DNA from: CAYMPW01 sp964558505
Lineage (GTDB): Archaea; Thermoplasmatota; Thermoplasmata; Methanomassiliicoccales; Methanomethylophilaceae
DNA length: 8,824 bases
Direction of reading: 5' to 3'
Assembly: GCA_964558505.1 (NCBI GenBank)
Contig: CAZLEI010000040.1
Span: forward strand, 1-8,824
Each line of letters begins with the position of its first letter. Position 1 is the first letter of the stretch. Under the pieces are notes generated by a model. The model searched no databases, had not been told where the DNA came from, and saw only the letters and a program-made list of their open reading frames with translations. Made by a program: the position numbers and the translations under genes. Below are positions 5,917 to 8,824 of this stretch, piece by piece.

Positions 5917-6527
5917 TGGACAGAATAGCAATGGCAACGCCCACGGAACCGAATATCGCAGAGATCGCGATGCGCATAGGCGACATGCGCGAGATGACAG
6001 GACGCAGCGTGGAGGACATGGCCAACATCACCGGCGTGACCCCTGAGCACTACAAGGAGCTCGAATCCGGGAAGTTCGACTTCTCGTTCACCTTCCTCTA
6101 CAAATGCGCCAAGGCGTTCGGCGTCGATATAATCGAGATCATCACCGGCGAGAGCCCGCATCTCACGGAATGCTCCATGGTGCCGGCCGGGAACGGCCTC
6201 CCTATAAAGAGGCGCGTCGGCTTCGAGTACAACCACCTGGCGCCTTTCTTCAAAGACAAACTCGCAGAGCCGTTCCTCGTGCTGGCCAAATACCACGACG
6301 ACAACCTCGAGAAGCCCATACCCCTGTCAACGCACAAGGGCCAGGAATTCAACTACGTCCTGTCCGGGACCATGAGGTTCATCCACGAGGACCACGTCAT
6401 GGACCTTAAGGCCGGCGACACGGTGTTCTACGACTCCAACAAAGGTCACGGGATGGTCGCCACCAGCAAAGAAGGATGCCTCTTCATATCGGTTGTAATA
6501 AACGATCCGAGAGGGGAACCGCAATGA
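5916..6527 (+). CDS. HTH-cupin transcriptional regulator (XRE family), copy 2
   Basis: This 203-residue paralogue of the regulator at 3686 has the same design: helix-turn-helix (about 14-78, with AMRIGDMREMTGRSVEDMAN and LYKCAKAFGVDIIEIITG), the linker VPAGNGLPIKRR, and a cupin domain. Cupin motif 1 is STHKGQEFNYVLSG (His140, Glu144, again Ser instead of the first His); motif 2 is GDTVFYDSNKGHG (His178), so both copies share the same reduced ligand set. By eye roughly half of the residues match copy 1. The start at 5916 shares one base with the synthetase stop (TGATG) and has GGAG about 8 nt upstream; an ATG at 5931 lacks a ribosome site. The stop overlaps the next synthetase by 4 nt. The longer N-terminus and the divergent recognition helix suggest that it may bind a different operator or ligand. 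Confidence 0.87.
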   Translation: MDRIAMATPTEPNIAEIAMRIGDMREMTGRSVEDMANITGVTPEHYKELESGKFDFSFTFLYKCAKAFGVDIIEIITGESPHLTECSMVPAGNGLPIKRRVGFEYNHLAPFFKDKLAEPFLVLAKYHDDNLEKPIPLSTHKGQEFNYVLSGTMRFIHEDHVMDLKAGDTVFYDSNKGHGMVATSKEGCLFISVVINDPRGEPQ

Positions 6528-8176
6528 GGAACATAAACCTCCGTTACGTCGACGAGGAATACGACGAGGACGGCATCCTCACCAGATACAGCCTCCACTA
6601 CCCGGACGATTTCAACTTCGGCTACGACATAGTCGATGACATCGGCACCAACGACCCGGGCCGTCCCGCCATGATATGGTGCAACGACAAGGGTGACGAG
6701 CGCAGGTTCACGTTCGGCGACATCATGCGCCTCTCCAACAAGACCGCCAACTACCTCACGTCCCTCGGCATAGGCAAAGGCGATTTCGTCATGGTCGTGC
6801 TGAAGCACAACTGGCAGTTCTGGTACGTGTCCGTCGCCCTATGCAAGATCGGCGCGGTCATGGTCCCCGCCTCGTTCATGCTCACCAAGCACGATGTCGT
6901 GTACAGGGTGAACTCGGCCGAAATCAAGGGCATCGTCGCCACATCCCAGAGCGGCGTCCCGGAGGTCTTCGAGGGCTCCTTCGACGAATGCCCCACCCTC
7001 ACTGTGAGATTGATGGCCAACGGGCCCAGGGCTGGATGGGACGATCTGGATGCGGGCATAGACGCCGCATCGGAGACGTTCGGCAGGGTACCGACCAAAG
7101 CCGCAGACCCGATGCTGATGTACTTCTCGTCGGGGACCTCCGGCTATCCCAAGATGGTCCTCCACGATCACCTGTACGCCCTCGGGCACCTGCTCACTGC
7201 AAAGCACTGGCATGCGGTCCAGCCCGACGGAGGGATACACTTCACCATAGCGGACACGGGATGGGGCAAGGCAGTATGGGGCAAACTCTACGGCCAATGG
7301 ATCATGGAGGCCTGCGTCTTCGTGTACGAGTACGAGAAGTTCGTGCCCGGGAATGTGATGGCGCTCATCGGGAAGTACGGCATAACCACTCTGTGCTGCC
7401 CGCCGACGATGTTCAGGATGTTCCTCCTGAACCAGCCCGAGAGATACGACCTCAGCAGCCTGAAGCACTGCAGCATCGCAGGCGAGGCCCTGAACCCCGA
7501 TGTGTTCAACAACTGGTACAAGGCGACCGGCCTGAAGCTCATGGAGGGCTTCGGTCAGACCGAGACCACGGTGGTCATCTGCAACACCCGCGGCATGGAG
7601 CCCAAGCCGGGTTCCATGGGGAAGCCCTCGCCGCAATACGAGGTGAAGATCGTCGATGCCAACGGCGTCGAATGCCTCCCCGGCATGAGGGGGGAGATCA
7701 TCATAAGGTACGAGCCCAAGGTGCCCGGGCTGCTCATGGAGTACTATCGCAACCCCGAGAAGACCGCGGACACCCTCCGCGACGGCTACCACCACACCGG
7801 GGACACCGCTTGGTACGACGAGGACGGCTACATATGGTACGTGGGCAGGAACGACGACATCATCAAATCATCCGGGTACAGGATAGGGCCATTCGAGATC
7901 GAGAGCGTCCTCGTCGAGCATCCGGCCGTGAAAGAGTGCGCTGTGACCGGTGTCCCGGATGCAGTCAGAGGGCAGCTGGTGAAGGCCACCATCGTGCTCA
8001 GCGACGGTTACACCGGTGATGAAGCGCTTGTGAAGGAGCTTCAGGACTATGTGAAGAAGGAGACCGCTCCGTACAAGTACCCGAGAGTGGTGGAATTCGT
8101 CGACGAGCTCCCGAAGACCATCAACGGCAAGATCAAGCGCACCGATATCCGCAAGAAGGATTGGGACGGGCAGTGA
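6524..8176 (+). CDS. AMP-forming acyl-CoA synthetase (medium-chain/branched-chain type), copy 2
   Basis: This 550-residue paralogue of the enzyme at 4258 begins with the same MRNINLRYVDEEYD and shows the full motif set: YFSSGTSGYPK at 200-210 (Ser for the usual first Thr), GFGQTE at 342-347, HHTGD at 423-427, GRNDDIIKSSGYRI at 441-454, and PKTINGK with the catalytic lysine at 536. It would convert a carboxylic acid to its CoA thioester with ATP to AMP + PPi. Overall similarity to copy 1 is high (about 60% or more by eye) but drops sharply around residues 135-195 and after GQTE, where it reads TVVICNTRG. That implies a different acid preference. GAGGGG lies about 8 nt before the ATG, which overlaps the regulator stop (ATGA). 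The next gene begins after a 42-nt gap with its own promoter, so this closes the operon. Confidence 0.93.
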   Translation: MRNINLRYVDEEYDEDGILTRYSLHYPDDFNFGYDIVDDIGTNDPGRPAMIWCNDKGDERRFTFGDIMRLSNKTANYLTSLGIGKGDFVMVVLKHNWQFWYVSVALCKIGAVMVPASFMLTKHDVVYRVNSAEIKGIVATSQSGVPEVFEGSFDECPTLTVRLMANGPRAGWDDLDAGIDAASETFGRVPTKAADPMLMYFSSGTSGYPKMVLHDHLYALGHLLTAKHWHAVQPDGGIHFTIADTGWGKAVWGKLYGQWIMEACVFVYEYEKFVPGNVMALIGKYGITTLCCPPTMFRMFLLNQPERYDLSSLKHCSIAGEALNPDVFNNWYKATGLKLMEGFGQTETTVVICNTRGMEPKPGSMGKPSPQYEVKIVDANGVECLPGMRGEIIIRYEPKVPGLLMEYYRNPEKTADTLRDGYHHTGDTAWYDEDGYIWYVGRNDDIIKSSGYRIGPFEIESVLVEHPAVKECAVTGVPDAVRGQLVKATIVLSDGYTGDEALVKELQDYVKKETAPYKYPRVVEFVDELPKTINGKIKRTDIRKKDWDGQ

Positions 8177-8190
8177 GCCCGCGCAAAAAC

Positions 8191-8200
8191 CGAAATACTC
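8191..8200 (+). promoter_or_regulatory. TATA-like element for the adenosyltransferase gene
   Basis: CGAAATACTC, preceded by an A-run (8185-8189), sits about 23 nt before the ATG at 8219, the archaeal TATA-to-start distance. There is no Shine-Dalgarno site before this ATG, so a leaderless transcript is likely. Confidence 0.4.
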
Positions 8201-8218
8201 ACGACCCGATATCCATGC

Positions 8219-8761
8219 ATGGCATGCGACGAGAGCACCAAGAGCAGGCTCGGCCTGGTCCAAGTGTACACAGGTAACGGCAAGGGCAAGACCACCGCTG
8301 CCCTGGGGCTGTGCTTCAGAGCAGCGGGCAGAGGCCTGAATGTAGCCGTCGTTCAATTCATGAAACCCCCCGAGGGCTACGGGGAGCACATGTCCGCAGA
8401 GAAGTTCGACAACCTGTGCATATACCCTCTCGGGATGAGCAACCTCGTGGGCAATGACCCGACGCCCGAGGACCACCGTGCGGCCGAAGAAGCGTTCGAT
8501 AAGGCCAAGGACCTCATATACTCCGGGAAGTACGACCTCGTAGTCATGGACGAGGCTAACGTGGCCATGTCCTGGGGCCTCATCGACACCCAGGACGTGA
8601 TAATCATGCTCGAGGGCCGCCCGGAACATGTGGAGATCGTCATAACAGGCAGGTACGCCCCGCCCGCCATCATCGAGTACGCGGACCTCGTGACCGAGAT
8701 GAGGCAGGTCAAGCACCCGTTCGACAAGGGCATCGGCGCCCGTGTGGGCATAGAAAAGTAA
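8219..8761 (+). CDS. cobO: Cob(I)yrinic acid a,c-diamide adenosyltransferase (CobO/BtuR/CobA family)
   Basis: This 180-residue enzyme transfers the adenosyl group of ATP to a cob(I)alamin or cob(I)yrinate precursor, a step in making or salvaging adenosylcobamides. The signatures are VYTGNGKGKTTAALG with the P-loop at 19-26, VVQFMKPP at 44-51, DEANVAM at 111-117, a TGRYAPP segment at 143-149, and the C-terminal VTEMRQVKHPFDKGIGARVG. Length is typical for the CobA type; the PduO and EutT types have unrelated folds. The acidic motif reads DEAN where many homologues have DEIN or DELN, a mild change. It has its own TATA-like box and no ribosome site, so it is probably transcribed separately and leaderless. 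In a methanogen it supports the corrinoid supply for methyltransferases. A direct link to the upstream synthetases is not evident. Confidence 0.93.
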   Translation: MACDESTKSRLGLVQVYTGNGKGKTTAALGLCFRAAGRGLNVAVVQFMKPPEGYGEHMSAEKFDNLCIYPLGMSNLVGNDPTPEDHRAAEEAFDKAKDLIYSGKYDLVVMDEANVAMSWGLIDTQDVIIMLEGRPEHVEIVITGRYAPPAIIEYADLVTEMRQVKHPFDKGIGARVGIEK

Positions 8762-8765
8762 TATG

Positions 8766-8791
8766 AGAATATTTATTTCGTATAATATTCT
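8766..8791 (+). terminator. AT-rich hairpin downstream of cobO
   Basis: AGAATATT (8766-8773) and AATATTCT (8784-8791) form an 8-bp inverted repeat with a 10-nt loop, followed by TT, 4 nt after the cobO stop. It is a weak A/T stem but correctly placed for a 3' end. The same stretch also resembles a TATA box for a gene beyond the window. I see no gene in 8792-8824. Confidence 0.35.
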
Positions 8792-8824
8792 TTGACTACA
8801 ACAAACAGATTACTCCCACTCACT

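Larger units (their letters stand above)
3686..8176 (+). repeat. Tandem duplication of a regulator + synthetase module
   Basis: The unit [HTH-cupin regulator, acyl-CoA synthetase] occurs twice in direct order (3686-5916 and 5916-8176), with both synthetases overlapping their regulators by ATGA. The proteins are clearly paralogous but well diverged. Islands of exact nucleotide identity remain, for example 41 nt shared by 4534-4574 and 6800-6840, and 31 nt shared by 5050-5080 and 7319-7349. Confidence 0.8.

Noticed and set aside
6839..7795. Minus-strand open frame (about 318 codons) opposite the second synthetase
   Set aside because: It resembles the antisense frame of the first synthetase, so its apparent conservation follows from the sense gene.
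8762..8824. RNA gene or start of a new coding region at the window end
   Set aside because: The stretch is short and AT-rich, with no tRNA-like folding and no supported start codon; only a weak hairpin and a TATA-like string are visible.
1..8824. CRISPR arrays, insertion sequences or attachment sites
   Set aside because: I found no regularly spaced short repeats, transposase-like protein or terminal inverted repeats; the tandem module is an ordinary gene duplication.

Overview
The window looks archaeal. Start codons tend to sit about 25 nt after TATA-like boxes, genes overlap by 1 or 4 nt, and AGG (Arg) and ATA (Ile) codons are common in otherwise GC-rich genes. The gene content (a four-subunit 2-oxoacid:ferredoxin oxidoreductase, AMP-forming acyl-CoA synthetases and a corrinoid adenosyltransferase) suits a methanogen. 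Methanomassiliicoccales or a related Thermoplasmata lineage is my best guess; it is inferred from style and gene content, not from a marker gene.

Layout. (1) 8-307, minus: a small AT-richer frame for a probable signal-anchored or secreted protein with an unresolved start; a perfect 10-bp hairpin separates it from the next operon. (2) 357-3581, minus: a compact five-gene operon, transcribed as P-loop ATPase, ferredoxin-like delta subunit, alpha subunit (VorB-type), TPP-binding beta subunit and gamma subunit. Together the last four make a complete 2-oxoacid:ferredoxin oxidoreductase. (3) 3582-3685: divergent promoter region. (4) 3686-8176, plus: a tandemly duplicated two-gene module, [HTH-cupin regulator + acyl-CoA synthetase] x 2, with all four genes overlapping by 1-4 nt. 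(5) 8219-8761, plus: cob(I)yrinic acid a,c-diamide adenosyltransferase with its own promoter. (6) 8762-8824: AT-rich hairpin and non-coding end.

How the genes may work together. The synthetases would turn free carboxylic acids into acyl-CoAs. The ferredoxin-dependent enzyme interconverts acyl-CoA + CO2 + reduced ferredoxin with 2-oxo acids. Run reductively, the divergent pair of operons would salvage environmental acids (for example branched-chain volatile fatty acids) into 2-oxo acids for amino acids. Run oxidatively, it would degrade 2-oxo acids. Each synthetase has its own HTH-cupin regulator immediately upstream, which suggests acid- or acyl-CoA-responsive control. The P-loop ATPase heading the oxidoreductase operon has no assigned function and is the most open question.
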